Shown: positions 1-8,285, counted from the stretch's first letter. The stretch: DNA of 39,967 nt from Thermodesulfovibrio sp. (GCA_026982355.1 JALSHG010000112.1:1-39967), one strand, 5' to 3'. Made by a program: numbers and translations. The notes: generated from the sequence alone by a model not told the origin.

Positions 1-181
1 CCCTCATGTTGGCAACCTTCACCTGCGGATACGTCCTGTATTTCGATGAAGCGGCGGCCTTGCCGCCCAACCCGCTTATGAGCAGGGCCGCGGCGCCCGC
101 GCAGCCTGCGGCCTTAAGAAGCCTGCGCCGGCTTATGCACTCATCAACCGTCTGTGAATCCTTCTCTTTGACATTATTCAT
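1..181 (-). CDS. Tat-exported protein, probably Rieske-type iron-sulfur subunit (partial)
   Basis: Only the first 60 codons lie in the window; the gene runs off the left edge. The ATG is preceded by a strong Shine-Dalgarno site (AAAGGAGG at about 189-196). The N-terminus reads SRRRLLKAAGCAGAAALLIS from about residue 16: a twin-arginine motif followed by a hydrophobic stretch and a small-residue cleavage region, typical of Tat-exported cofactor proteins. The mature start, YPQVKVANM, resembles the beginning of Rieske proteins and arsenite-oxidase small subunits, which have Y-P-x-V-x-V-A-N after the Tat signal. The cluster-binding Cys/His boxes would lie outside the window, so the Rieske assignment is an inference; the Tat signal is directly visible. 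Confidence 0.5.
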   Translation of the reverse strand, partial: MNNVKEKDSQTVDECISRRRLLKAAGCAGAAALLISGLGGKAAASSKYRTYPQVKVANMR

Positions 182-202
182 TGCGCTTCCCTCCTTTGTT
201 GA

Positions 203-252
203 CCTTACAGTTGCATAAAAAACATTGCCTGCGGGCTTATGCAACATTAAGG
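203..252. repeat. Family 1 palindromic intergenic element, copy 1
   Basis: The ends are CCTTACAGTTGCATAA on the left and, read as its complement, CCTTAATGTTGCATAA on the right, enclosing a short GC-rich middle. TTGA lies directly outside both ends (199-202 and 253-256), which looks like a 4-bp target-site duplication. The element sits between the Tat protein gene and the phosphatase gene. Confidence 0.75.
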
Positions 253-321
253 TTGATATTGCCGATCGGCTGAATTACGGCTCCGTACGGAGCCGGTCGT
301 GTCTATTCCTCCTGCGCCGAA

Positions 322-372
322 ACAAAAAGCCCGGCTGATTAACGGCGGAAGTATCCGCTAATCAACCGGGCT
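322..372 (-). terminator. Nested stem-loop with T-run on the minus strand
   Basis: The stem pairs AGCCCGG with CCGGGCT (328-334/366-372), TGATTA with TAATCA, and GCGGA with TCCGC around an AGTA loop. On the minus strand it is followed by CTTTTTGTTT, the layout of an intrinsic terminator. No gene upstream on the minus strand needs it, so it may be an attenuator in the leader of the Tat/Rieske gene or the end of a short RNA. A TATAAT on the minus strand at 415-420 could be a -10 box, but no convincing -35 was found. The rest of 253-521 shows only weak promoter-like AT-rich sequence. Confidence 0.5.
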
Positions 373-521
373 TCAAGAACCTGCCGAAATACAGGGTTAA
401 AGTGACCGTTATGAATTATAACCCAAACAGGAAAATTTTTGCAGGCGCAACCTGTTTGTAATGTTTATAAATTGAACACACATGTACTACAATAGATGAG
501 AGCAGGAGACGCTAACCCCTT

Positions 522-2369
522 ATGAGGAGAAACTTGAAAGTATACCGGAGAGTGCTTCTGTCATGTCTGCTTGCGCTGATGATGCTGAACTGCAGTGCGG
601 ATACGGGCGTGCCGGGGGCGGGAAAGGCCGAAAAACCGGAAGTCCTGAGCATTCCCGATGTTCCTGATGACAAGGTTATCTGTTTTGCCCTTTACACGGT
701 TCATGACAATATTCTGAAGCTTACCGCACAGCTTTATCCCCTTGACAGGTACGACGACAGAACGGTGCGCCTGGAGATCAGGAAAAACGGCAGGTGGACA
801 AAGATTGCCGAGACGCGGGTGATCGAACAGGGATGGACAGCGCCTTTCCGCATCGAGAACTGGGACTCGACCAGGGATTACGAGTACCGCGTGGCTTACG
901 GTAAGAACGCCTATTTCACAGGCACCATCCGCCGCGATCCCGTGGACAAGGAGGAAATCGTGGTAGCCGCCTTCACGGGCAATTCAAATAAAGACCGCCG
1001 CATGAAGCCGGATATAATACGCAACATCAAGTACCAGGACCCTGACCTGCTCTTCTTTTCAGGGGACCAGGTGTACGATCATGACAATCATCTCGCCGCA
1101 TGGCTGCTGTTCGGGCGCCAGTTCGGGGAGATCATCAGGGACCGTCCCACCGTCACCATTCCCGACGACCACGACGTGGGGCAGGGTAATCTCTGGGGAG
1201 AGGGCGGACGGAGACTGAAATACAGCCTTGACCCCATGGAGGGCGGATATATCATGCCCCCGGAGTACGTCAATGAGGTGCAGCGCGCCCAGACGAGCCA
1301 CCTGCCCGACCCGTATGACCCCACACCCGTGAAGCAGGGTATCGGGGTGTACTACACGCGCCTTACGGTCGGGCGCGTGGACTTTGCGATTCTTGAGGAC
1401 CGCAAGTTCAAATCCCGGCCCACATGCATACAGCCGGGCACTGTTCCCGAGGGACCGAATGCCTGCAATGTGGGCGGCCCCGAACTCCTTGGCGGCAGAC
1501 AGATGAAATTCCTCAGAGAGTGGGCCGCGGACTGGAGAGGAGCCGACATGAAGGCCGTGCTGTCGCAGACCATCTTCGCCAACGCCCAGTACAGCCGTGA
1601 GGGAGACCTGAAACGCGACTATGATTCCAACGGCTGGCCGCCCTGGAAACGCGACGAGGCACTGCGGGAAATCCGCAAGGCATTCGCCCTGCACATCGCC
1701 GGCGACCGCCACCTCGCGACCGTGATTCACTACGGCATCGACGACTGGGACGATGCAGGCTGGTCTTTCTGCGTGCCCTCGATCGTTAATTTCTGGCCGC
1801 GGTACTGGAATCCTCCGGATGACCCCGTACAGAAGATAGACGGCGTTCTGGATAAACTGGGACGCTACCGCGACGGCTTCGGCAACAGGATCACCATGCA
1901 TGCATACTACAATCCATCAAAGGATCTCCAGCCACTCTCGCACAAGGTCGACCCTGCGGATCCGCGGCGCGGCGCCGACGGTTACGGCATAGTGCGGTTC
2001 AACAAGAAAAGACGCACCATCACCATGGAGTGCTGGCCCAGACTCGTCGACGTCTCCCGGAAAGACGCAAAGCAGTGCCCGGGCTGGCCCGTTACCGTCA
2101 CACAGGAGGACAATTATGGGAGGAAGGCCGTCTCATACCTGCCCGTAATCGAGGTCAGCGGCCCGGTCAACCCTGTCATTCAGATCATAGACGAATCAAC
2201 CGGCGAGATAGTTTATACAATCCGCATCAAGGGCACATCCTACCGTCCCAAGGTCTTCAGGGAAGGTTCCTATACTGTACGGGTGGGGGAAGGAGAGTCG
2301 GCCAAAGTGCTGAAAAATATAAAATCCACAGGCTTGCACAGGATGCAGACCATCAAAGTGGTTTTCTGA
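522..2369 (+). CDS. PhoD-like metallophosphatase, exported
   Basis: This 615-residue protein has an N-terminal signal (basic start, hydrophobic residues about 11-22, Cys24 as a possible but non-ideal lipobox cysteine), so it is probably exported and may be membrane-anchored. The core resembles the PhoD/alkaline phosphatase D metallophosphoesterases: FSGDQVYDHDN near residue 180, IPDDHDVGQG near 214 and GDRHLATVIHYG near 395 supply the metal-binding Asp and His residues. PhoD family members hydrolyse phosphomono- or diesters outside the cytoplasm. The first 140 residues look like a beta-rich Ig/fibronectin-like domain, common in this family. The ATG has AGGAG 12 bases upstream; a TTG at 534 with GAGGAG is an alternative start. 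A family 1 repeat begins just after the stop codon. Substrate unknown. Confidence 0.8.
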   Translation: MRRNLKVYRRVLLSCLLALMMLNCSADTGVPGAGKAEKPEVLSIPDVPDDKVICFALYTVHDNILKLTAQLYPLDRYDDRTVRLEIRKNGRWTKIAETRVIEQGWTAPFRIENWDSTRDYEYRVAYGKNAYFTGTIRRDPVDKEEIVVAAFTGNSNKDRRMKPDIIRNIKYQDPDLLFFSGDQVYDHDNHLAAWLLFGRQFGEIIRDRPTVTIPDDHDVGQGNLWGEGGRRLKYSLDPMEGGYIMPPEYVNEVQRAQTSHLPDPYDPTPVKQGIGVYYTRLTVGRVDFAILEDRKFKSRPTCIQPGTVPEGPNACNVGGPELLGGRQMKFLREWAADWRGADMKAVLSQTIFANAQYSREGDLKRDYDSNGWPPWKRDEALREIRKAFALHIAGDRHLATVIHYGIDDWDDAGWSFCVPSIVNFWPRYWNPPDDPVQKIDGVLDKLGRYRDGFGNRITMHAYYNPSKDLQPLSHKVDPADPRRGADGYGIVRFNKKRRTITMECWPRLVDVSRKDAKQCPGWPVTVTQEDNYGRKAVSYLPVIEVSGPVNPVIQIIDESTGEIVYTIRIKGTSYRPKVFREGSYTVRVGEGESAKVLKNIKSTGLHRMQTIKVVF

Positions 2370-2370
2370 C

Positions 2371-2411
2371 CCTTGCGGTTGCATAAAAACACCGCTTATG
2401 CAACATTAAGG
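2371..2411. repeat. Family 1 palindromic intergenic element, copy 2
   Basis: Short copy of 41 bp: CCTTGCGGTTGCATAA on the left and TTATGCAACATTAAGG on the right. It starts one base after the phosphatase stop codon. TGAC occurs at 2367-2370 (including the TGA stop) and again at 2413-2416. Its hairpin could help terminate the phosphatase transcript. Confidence 0.75.
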
Positions 2412-2474
2412 TTGACGTGTGGGGAGATGGATCCGCCGTGCCGGCAGGATTAAACCCCGGGACGGCGCCCGGAT

Positions 2475-2999
2475 TCAGCGGATTATGGTGTCCGGCATCA
2501 GTTTTTTCTTGACGGCAAGGCATACGCTGCAGTGTGAATACAGCAGCCTTCTGATCTCCCTCGCCAGGTGTTTTATTTTTTTTCTTGTTGAATAAAACAG
2601 ATTCCCCGTAAAATCATCCGCGCGCGCGTAAAGCGTGTCCGCCTCGAATGTTTCGATAACTCCGCTTCCCCTTGCAGTTTTTATTCTGCCGTAAACAATG
2701 ATCTCGCTCGTCACCCCGGGGATTCGTCCGTTAGAATACACAACGGGGATGGTCACACAGGGAATCTTCTTTTCGCAGTCCAGCAGCAGAAAGGACGAAG
2801 AGTCTTCGCTGATGGAATACACCTCGCCCAATACCCCGATCCTCCCCCTGAAACTGTCCGGATACTTCTGTATCTCCCGGACATCCAGCACCTTCGGTAT
2901 CAGGAAATAGATTAATGTCACGGCGATTATGAACAAAACGACTGCAAGCGCCCCTGCCTTGAACAGCCGGAAAACCATTTTTAAAACCCTGTTGCGCAC
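2475..2999 (-). CDS. Membrane-anchored OB-fold-like protein (CcmE-like)
   Basis: From the GTG at 2999 this is a 174-residue protein with one N-terminal transmembrane helix (ALAVVLFIIAVTLIYFLI) and a soluble beta-rich part. The order V-R-E-I-Q-K-Y-P-D-S-F-R-G-R-I-G-V-L-G-E is reminiscent of CcmE and related OB-fold proteins, where a strand following the helix begins the barrel. The CcmE heme-binding histidine motif was not recognised, so a heme-chaperone role is not claimed. The GTG start is chosen because AAGGAGG lies 14 bases upstream; an ATG at 2978 is possible. The C-terminal third is basic with two Cys (HCSVC). It lies downstream of the TauE-like gene on the same strand. Function unknown. 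Confidence 0.6.
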   Translation of the reverse strand: MRNRVLKMVFRLFKAGALAVVLFIIAVTLIYFLIPKVLDVREIQKYPDSFRGRIGVLGEVYSISEDSSSFLLLDCEKKIPCVTIPVVYSNGRIPGVTSEIIVYGRIKTARGSGVIETFEADTLYARADDFTGNLFYSTRKKIKHLAREIRRLLYSHCSVCLAVKKKLMPDTIIR

Positions 3000-3125
3000 T
3001 GTTGTGTTCCTGTCCTCCTTCCCGAAATTACCGCCGGCCGGCCACGTCTGTCCTCGCCGTTCTTGCAGCATTGATATCCGTTATTGATATTATTATGACA
3101 TAAACTTCTTTGCGCCGTGAAATTT

Positions 3126-3884
3126 TCAGGACATCATGACCTTCCTGGCCAGGAGAATGATTGCCGCTATGATCACCGCCCCCAGGATTTTCTCCATCGT
3201 CCTTGGTGATAACCTGAACGAACCTATAAATGAACCCAGTGCGCCGCCGGCCAAAACAGCCGCCATCAGGGGGATATAATCAGTCAGGTCGATTGAATTG
3301 TGCTGAAGGCGGGATACCAGCCCTGAGAATGAATTGAGCCAGATGAATATGGCTCCGCAGGCGGCTGCCTCCTTCTCGGTGCCCAGGCCTAAAATGATTA
3401 TCAACGGGATAAGGTAGATGCCGCCGCCGATGCCGACTATGCCGGCAACCAGGCCGAGTATTGAACCGGCGATTAAAGAAATCATTATTTTCCCCTTTTG
3501 ACTGATGTTCAGCCTGACCGCCGTGTCCCGCCAGATATAGATGCGCAGCGCTACAAAGACCAGGGATATCAACAGTATCCAGTAGAACATCTTCCTCGGC
3601 AACTGAAGCGAACCCCCCAGGTACGCCATGGGGACTGAAGACACGAGAAACGGCAAGACAAGCCTTATCCTGGCATGTTTGTTCCGTATGAAGTTCAGGC
3701 TTCCAACCGAGGTGACAAGCACGTTGAGCGACAGGGAAACCATGGGTATTGCCAGTGCGCTTACCCCGAAGATGGCCATTAATGCCGTATAGGCCGAACC
3801 TCCCCCGAGCCCCACCGAAGAATAAACGAGCGCCACGACAAAGAACAGGCCGGCCAGAAAAAACGGAGATGTAACCAGTTCCAA
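3126..3884 (-). CDS. TauE/SafE-family sulfite/organosulfonate exporter
   Basis: A 252-residue integral membrane protein with about eight hydrophobic segments arranged as two related halves. Each half carries a glycine-rich motif typical of the TauE/SafE family: SSVGLGGGSAYTAL near the N-terminus and GIVGIGGGIYLIPLI near the middle. Family members move sulfite, sulfoacetate or other small anions across the inner membrane. In a sulfur-metabolising organism a sulfite-linked role is attractive but not proven, and the gene is about 9 kb from the sat-apr-qmo block. The start is placed at a TTG because GGGAGG lies 8 bases upstream; the open frame extends further upstream into a family 1 repeat, which is unlikely to be coding. 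Confidence 0.8.
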   Translation of the reverse strand: MELVTSPFFLAGLFFVVALVYSSVGLGGGSAYTALMAIFGVSALAIPMVSLSLNVLVTSVGSLNFIRNKHARIRLVLPFLVSSVPMAYLGGSLQLPRKMFYWILLISLVFVALRIYIWRDTAVRLNISQKGKIMISLIAGSILGLVAGIVGIGGGIYLIPLIIILGLGTEKEAAACGAIFIWLNSFSGLVSRLQHNSIDLTDYIPLMAAVLAGGALGSFIGSFRLSPRTMEKILGAVIIAAIILLARKVMMS

Positions 3885-3906
3885 AACAGCGCCTCCCGAG
3901 AGTCGA

Positions 3907-3970
3907 CCTTGCGCCGGCGTGAAAATCCCGCCGGCGGGGCAGAGTACACTGCCCTTCTGCAACTTTAAGG
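3907..3970. repeat. Family 1 palindromic intergenic element, copy 3
   Basis: The left end CCTTGCGCCGGCGTGAAAA matches the CCTTGCAGCGGCATGAAAA version seen at 27031, and the right end CTGCAACTTTAAGG matches the usual TGCAACATTAAGG with one change. It lies immediately upstream of the ribosome-binding site of the TauE-like gene, so it is in that gene's 5' leader or promoter region. No clear target-site duplication was seen. Confidence 0.65.
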
Positions 3971-4026
3971 TTGCGTTGGATTCGACGATTCAGCTACGAT
4001 TATATCAGAAGGGCATCAAGGTTATC

Positions 4027-4395
4027 TTACGGCAACTGGTTGCGGATCTCTGCAAGAATCTCGGCATGTTCAGCCATTTTCGAGATATAAACATTCTTTC
4101 CGCCACCGGCTGTTGCCGCCTCATTCTGCATAACCATGCTGGTCAGGAAGATAACTTTAATATGTCTTGTCTTCGGGGATTCCTTCAGCCTTGCGGCCAC
4201 TTCCCCGCCGTCCATCTCGGGCATGTCCACGTCACTGATTACAAGGTCCGGCTGTTCCTCGGCTGCTATGCGTATGGCGGCCTCGCAGTTGCTTGTTGCA
4301 AAAACCAGGTATCCTTCACCTGTGAGCAATTGTTTCATCGCCCTCAGAATCGCCCTGTTGTCGTCTATGAGGAGTATCTTTTTCTGGTCCGTCAT
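4027..4395 (-). CDS. Stand-alone CheY-like response regulator
   Basis: The 122 residues form one receiver domain with no output domain. The key residues are visible: acidic pair D11-D12, phosphoacceptor D55 in SDVDMPEMDGG, T85 in FLTSM and K106 in YISKM. It would receive phosphate from a histidine kinase, but no kinase or chemotaxis gene lies nearby. It sits between uvrA and the TauE-like gene on the same strand, separated from uvrA by a family 1 repeat. Partner and output unknown. Confidence 0.9.
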   Translation of the reverse strand: MTDQKKILLIDDNRAILRAMKQLLTGEGYLVFATSNCEAAIRIAAEEQPDLVISDVDMPEMDGGEVAARLKESPKTRHIKVIFLTSMVMQNEAATAGGGKNVYISKMAEHAEILAEIRNQLP

Positions 4396-4459
4396 ATCCC
4401 CGGTCCTGCTGACAGGTCTTTTTCATTGTTTTATCGGGGTAATGCGGAAAAAACTTTAA

Positions 4460-4495
4460 CGGGGGACAGCCTGCGCCGTTTATGCAACATTAAGG
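4460..4495. repeat. Family 1 element, copy 4, forming the 3' end of uvrA
   Basis: A shortened copy with only the TTATGCAACATTAAGG end intact. TTAA occurs immediately outside both borders (4456-4459 and 4496-4499). Read on the minus strand, AACCTTAATGTTGCATAA encodes the last residues N-L-N-V-A and the TAA stop of UvrA, so the reading frame ends inside the element. Confidence 0.65.
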
Positions 4496-7200
4496 TTAAG
4501 GTGTTCTCTCAGATACCGGCCGGTGCTGGATCTTTTCTGCCTTATTATTTCTTCCGGCGTTCCCTCGGCCACTATGTATCCGCCGTTGTCCCCGCCCCCC
4601 GGGCCGAGGTCTATGATCCGGTCGGCGCTTTTTATTACATCCGGGTTGTGCTCAACGACAAGCACGGTATTGCCTGCATCCACAAGGTCATTGAGGACCC
4701 CGAGCAGTTTCCTGATGTCATCGGGATGAAGTCCCACAGTGGGCTCATCAAGTATATAGAGGAAATCCCTCCTCTTCATCACCCCGAGCTCCGCGCATAT
4801 CTTGAGGCGCTGCGCCTCCCCCCCGGAAAGGGTTGTGGCCGGCTGGCCGAGCTTCAGGTAGCCGAGCCCCACATCCGCCATTGTCTTCAGTTTATTCACC
4901 AGCCGTGGAATGCGCCTGAAAAAATCCATTGCCTCATCAACGGTGAGGTCGAGAACATCGTGTATGTTTTTTCCGTTGTAGGTGACGGCGAGTATCTCCG
5001 GTTTATACCTCCTGCCCCCGCATTCCTCGCACCTGATGTACAGGTCCTCAAAAAAGTACATCTCAAGCCGTTGATAACCGGCTCCGCTGCATGCCTCGCA
5101 GCGGCCGCCCTCGGTATTGAAGGAAAAATGTCCCGGCCCGTACCCGAGCATCCCGGCCTGCGGCTGTTCCGCAAAGAGTTTCCTTATGTGGTCGAATGCC
5201 TTTATGTATGTGACGGGATTGGAGCGCGGGCTTTTGCCGATCGGTTGCTGATCTATGATCCCGGCTCCCCTGAGGTGTTCGAGGCCGTCGATGCCCTTAA
5301 ACGGCAGGGGCGTTGCAAACTCCGTCCTGAAGTGACGGGCCAGTGCCCTGTAAATGGTGTCATTGACAATGGTGCTCTTGCCCGAACCCGAGACACCGGT
5401 GATGCATGTAAGTGTCCGCAGCGGGATGTGGACGTCTATCCCCTTGAGATTGTTTCCGGAAGCGCCCCTGACGGAAAGCACCTTGCCGCTGCCTTTCCTC
5501 CTGTATGCAGGTACCGGTATTAATTCATGGTCACTCAGGTATTCAGCAGTCAGGGTGCCGGATTTCAGAAAATCCTCTCTTGCGCCGTTATAAAGCACCC
5601 TGCCGCCCTTCCTGCCGCCCCCGGGGCCGAGCTCCACGATCCAGTCGGCGGCGTTGATGACGGTTCTGTCGTGTTCCACGGCGACAACGGTGTTGCCGGC
5701 CCCGGCAAGCTCCCTCAGTATCTCCGCAATCCGGCTCACATCACCGGGGTGAAGACCGACGGTCGGTTCATCAAGGACATACAGTGTCCCCGTCAGTTTC
5801 GATGCAAGCTGATTTGCAAGATTTATCCTCTGCGCCTCGCCGCCCGAGAGGGTCTTCATCTCCCTGCCCAGCGTCAGGTACCCTATGCCCACCCGCATCA
5901 GGAAACCGAGCTTGAGGTTGATCTGCCTGAGTATCTCGGAGGACACCTCCTGTTCGTGGCCCGACAGGTCGATATCCGCAAAAAAACCGCTCAGCCGGGC
6001 AATGGGCATCCCGGCAAGCTCCGCTATATTGAGACCCCCGAGTGTAAATGCCAGGGCCGCGGGCCTGAGCCTGTCCCCCCCGCATTTTTTACAGGTCACG
6101 GCCTTGCGGTACCTGCTGAGAAAGACCCTTACATGCAGTTTATACCGCTTGCCTTCGAGCTCCCCGAAGAAATCATCCAGGCCGTAAAAATCCGGAGCGC
6201 CCCTGAATATCAGCCTCTTTGCCTTTTCAGGCAGTTTCTTATACGGCGTCTTGAGGCTGATTCCGTGCGCCTTTGCAGCCTCGGCAAACTGCCTGTACCA
6301 CCACCTGTATGCAGGCTTGGTCCACGGCTCCACCGCGCCTTCCTCAAGAGACAGTTCCTTGTCCGGTATGATGCAGTCTTCCGAGTATTCCAGCGTATTG
6401 CCGAACCCCTTGCATTCAGGACATGCGCCAAGGGGATGGTTGAAGGAAAACAGCAGGGGCTGCGGCTTTGCCGTTTCCGTATTGCACCGGGGACATTTCA
6501 ATTCCCCTTGAAAGCGGAGGACCGTGACGTCTTGCGGCGAGTCCCCGATTATCTCCACCTTTACGCTTTTGCCCCCGTGCTCCCACGCCGTCTCAACAGA
6601 GTCGGACAGCCGCGCCTCATCCTTTATAATGAGCCTGTCGAGGATCACTTCATACCGGTAATCATCGCGGTTTTCCGTATTTTCCCTGAACCGGTGAAAG
6701 CCCTTTTTCTGCAGTTCCTCAGGCGTGCTGTTCGTGAAGAATATCACCAGCGCTCTTCTTCCCGAATGGTTTGCGACCAGCTCCCTGACCGCGGAAGACG
6801 GCGTCCACGCCTTTAACGGACTGCGGCATTGCGGGCAGTGGGGCTCTGCAATCTTTGCATAAAGCAGCCGGATGTAGTCATATATCTCGGTTGCCGTGCC
6901 CACTGTGGAACGGGAACTCTTGACCGTGTTGCGCTGTTCAATGGCGATGGCCGGTCTTATGTTGCGGATCGCCTCAACATCAGGACGGTCGAGTTTTTCA
7001 AGAAAGAGCCTTGCATAGGTGGAAAGGGATTCGATGAACCTCCACTGGCCTTCGGCAAAGATTGTATCAAAGGCCAGGGACGACTTGCCAGAGCCCGATA
7101 CGCCGGTGACGGCGATAAACCGGTTGTGCGGGAGTCTGAGGCTGATATTCTGCAGGTTGTTCTGTTTAGCGCCTTCAATAACAAGCTCGTCAATAGACAT
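4480..7200 (-). CDS. uvrA: Excinuclease ABC subunit A (UvrA)
   Basis: UvrA is the damage-recognition ATPase of nucleotide excision repair; it loads UvrB onto damaged DNA in the cytoplasm. The 906-residue protein has two ABC ATPase modules: Walker A GVSGSGKSSL near residue 33 and GVSGSGKSTI in the second half, two LSGGEAQR signatures and two DEPTVGLHP Walker B motifs. Zinc-module cysteines are visible as CPRC/CPEC in the first half and CEAC/CEEC in the second. It is slightly shorter than the usual 940 residues. The segment IEQRNTVKSSRSTVGT differs from the more common IEQKTTSHNPRSTVGT, so it may belong to a separate UvrA subgroup. Its last five codons come from a family 1 repeat. The zinc-ribbon/Tudor-like gene lies upstream on the same strand. 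Confidence 0.95.
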   Translation of the reverse strand: MSIDELVIEGAKQNNLQNISLRLPHNRFIAVTGVSGSGKSSLAFDTIFAEGQWRFIESLSTYARLFLEKLDRPDVEAIRNIRPAIAIEQRNTVKSSRSTVGTATEIYDYIRLLYAKIAEPHCPQCRSPLKAWTPSSAVRELVANHSGRRALVIFFTNSTPEELQKKGFHRFRENTENRDDYRYEVILDRLIIKDEARLSDSVETAWEHGGKSVKVEIIGDSPQDVTVLRFQGELKCPRCNTETAKPQPLLFSFNHPLGACPECKGFGNTLEYSEDCIIPDKELSLEEGAVEPWTKPAYRWWYRQFAEAAKAHGISLKTPYKKLPEKAKRLIFRGAPDFYGLDDFFGELEGKRYKLHVRVFLSRYRKAVTCKKCGGDRLRPAALAFTLGGLNIAELAGMPIARLSGFFADIDLSGHEQEVSSEILRQINLKLGFLMRVGIGYLTLGREMKTLSGGEAQRINLANQLASKLTGTLYVLDEPTVGLHPGDVSRIAEILRELAGAGNTVVAVEHDRTVINAADWIVELGPGGGRKGGRVLYNGAREDFLKSGTLTAEYLSDHELIPVPAYRRKGSGKVLSVRGASGNNLKGIDVHIPLRTLTCITGVSGSGKSTIVNDTIYRALARHFRTEFATPLPFKGIDGLEHLRGAGIIDQQPIGKSPRSNPVTYIKAFDHIRKLFAEQPQAGMLGYGPGHFSFNTEGGRCEACSGAGYQRLEMYFFEDLYIRCEECGGRRYKPEILAVTYNGKNIHDVLDLTVDEAMDFFRRIPRLVNKLKTMADVGLGYLKLGQPATTLSGGEAQRLKICAELGVMKRRDFLYILDEPTVGLHPDDIRKLLGVLNDLVDAGNTVLVVEHNPDVIKSADRIIDLGPGGGDNGGYIVAEGTPEEIIRQKRSSTGRYLREHLNLNVA

Positions 7201-7240
7201 CCGAATATTTTAACAGGTCGTGCCCGCGGTTTGGAATATA

Positions 7241-7329
7241 CCCTGACGTTGCATCCGGGCAGGGGAGGTCCGCCGTGAAACCTCGGGACTCCCTTGCCAG
7301 CGGGGCGGTGTTTTTACGCCACTGTAAGG
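7241..7329. repeat. Family 1 palindromic element, long form, copy 5
   Basis: A long, degenerate copy that follows the layout of the 29567 copy: CCCTGACGTTGCAT at the left, an internal stem GGCAGGGGAG...CTCCCTTGCC, and TTTTTACGCCACTGTAAGG at the right. It fills most of the gap between uvrA and the zinc-ribbon gene. Confidence 0.65.
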
Positions 7330-7359
7330 TCTGCAAAGACAAAGAGAAGAGGAGATTCG

Positions 7360-7791
7360 CTATGGTTTCTGCACGGCAGGGGATTGTCTGTTCTGCGCGA
7401 GCAGCCGGGGGCCGTCCCGGAAGAGGGCTTCCACCTTGTCGGCCTGAATGACGGAAGAGACTATGCCGACTCCGAACGAAGGATGGTATATGATTTCGTC
7501 CTTTTCGAAGTTTCCCTCTATGCTGTACTTTCTTGCACGGGAGAGGTCACTGTCTGATAACCGGGATATGAGTTCTCCGTATCCTCTGTTGCGGGGTTTT
7601 GTCTTTCCGGTGGAAGGTATGCGTTTTTTCCCGGATGATTTTATACGAAAGTTGTGCTCCGAGTTACAGGTATTGCATTTGACCCTCCTGGGGGCATTGT
7701 CAACCATGGCGACAATCGTATGGCCCAGTTCCAGCCTGCACTTCGTACACCATGCCTCAATATAATCTCCTGCTGAATAATTCTCAAACAT
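7360..7791 (-). CDS. Zinc-ribbon protein with C-terminal Tudor/CarD-like segment
   Basis: A 143-residue soluble protein. The N-terminus has a zinc-ribbon pattern, CTKC near residue 15 and CNTC near residue 41. A lysine-rich linker follows (SSGKKRIPSTGKTKPRNRG). The C-terminus, YHPSFGVGIVSSV...KVEALFRDGPRLLA, matches the H-x-x-F-G-x-G-x-V small-barrel pattern found at the ends of UvrD/PcrA and in CarD-like proteins, where it contacts RNA polymerase or nucleic acid. A link to transcription or repair is therefore plausible, and the gene precedes uvrA on the same strand. The ATG at 7791 is chosen over an upstream alternative because the extra residues would run into repeat sequence. Exact function unknown. 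Confidence 0.7.
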   Translation of the reverse strand: MFENYSAGDYIEAWCTKCRLELGHTIVAMVDNAPRRVKCNTCNSEHNFRIKSSGKKRIPSTGKTKPRNRGYGELISRLSDSDLSRARKYSIEGNFEKDEIIYHPSFGVGIVSSVIQADKVEALFRDGPRLLAQNRQSPAVQKP

Positions 7792-7818
7792 ATTTTCTCT
7801 CTTGCCCCCGGCCGGTTG

Positions 7819-7876
7819 CCGTAACAGTTGCATAAAACAGCGCCAGGTCCCTCTGCCCGTTTATGCACAGCTACGG
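7819..7876. repeat. Family 1 palindromic element, copy 6
   Basis: Left end CCGTAACAGTTGCATAA; right end, read on the complement, CCGTAGCTGTGCATAA. TTG flanks both sides, a weaker sign of duplication. On the minus strand the right end supplies the last codon and stop (CCG TAG) of the 62-residue gene at 7871-8059. Confidence 0.65.
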
Positions 7877-8059
7877 TTGATTGCCGGTTGCCGCCCCGGA
7901 GGATCCAGCCTCCGCATCCCCCTTATCCGGGCCTTCAGTGTCTCGGGAGGAGGCTTTGATGTTGCCCTGTCGCCTGAGCCTCTTTTCTTCCTGTTTTTTC
8001 TGCCGCAACAGCTCCTTTTTCCGCTTGTTGCTCCTGTACATGGTGGAACGTCTTGCCAT
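7871..8059 (-). CDS. Small highly basic conserved-type protein, function unknown
   Basis: A 62-residue protein beginning MARRSTMYRSNKRKKELLRQ. The first 35 residues are rich in Arg and Lys with a helical RQKKQEEKRLRRQG stretch; the C-terminal part is polar and acidic and likely unstructured. The ATG is preceded by CGAGGG 5 bases upstream. Short proteins of this type (x-R-S-x-K-R-K-K-E-L-x-R-Q-K-K) occur in Nitrospirota and Desulfobacterota as uncharacterised proteins; that is recalled, not checked. An upstream in-frame extension to 8191 crosses a perfect hairpin and is unlikely to be translated. Nucleic-acid binding is possible from charge alone. Confidence 0.55.
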   Translation of the reverse strand: MARRSTMYRSNKRKKELLRQKKQEEKRLRRQGNIKASSRDTEGPDKGDAEAGSSGAATGNQP

Positions 8060-8101
8060 AGTTTCCCTCGCCTGGTTGATTCTTGCGGTTCCGGCCGCAC
8101 A

Positions 8102-8141
8102 AATCAGGGCCGCAAAGCTAAAAGTCTTTGCGGCCCTGATT
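8102..8141 (-). terminator. Perfect 16-bp stem-loop upstream of the small basic gene
   Basis: AATCAGGGCCGCAAAG pairs without mismatch with its complement at 8126-8141 around the loop CTAAAAGT. On the minus strand the 3' side has only TTTGTG, a weak T-run, so it may be a terminator for the lipoprotein cluster, an RNA-processing site or a leader structure of the 62-residue gene. Confidence 0.55.
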
Positions 8142-8285
8142 CTGACAAAAACCCTCAAACTCTCTCTGTAAAAGCGCTGATTTTTTTCCATCTCAAGAAT
8201 GGCATTTTTTGCCCTGAAAAGTCAACCTGGTGTTGTTTTTTCCTGCTTTTGCAGGAAAAGTTGTTCCGTGCAGGAAGCTATGGGC

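Noticed and set aside
1059-1901. 280-codon minus-strand frame opposite the PhoD-like gene
   Set aside because: Antisense to a clear metallophosphatase; no family features and no ribosome-binding site seen.
3919-6816. Long plus-strand open frames opposite uvrA (3919-5523 and 5527-6816)
   Set aside because: They are antisense to a well-supported uvrA, lack recognisable domains and arise from the high GC content keeping the opposite strand open.
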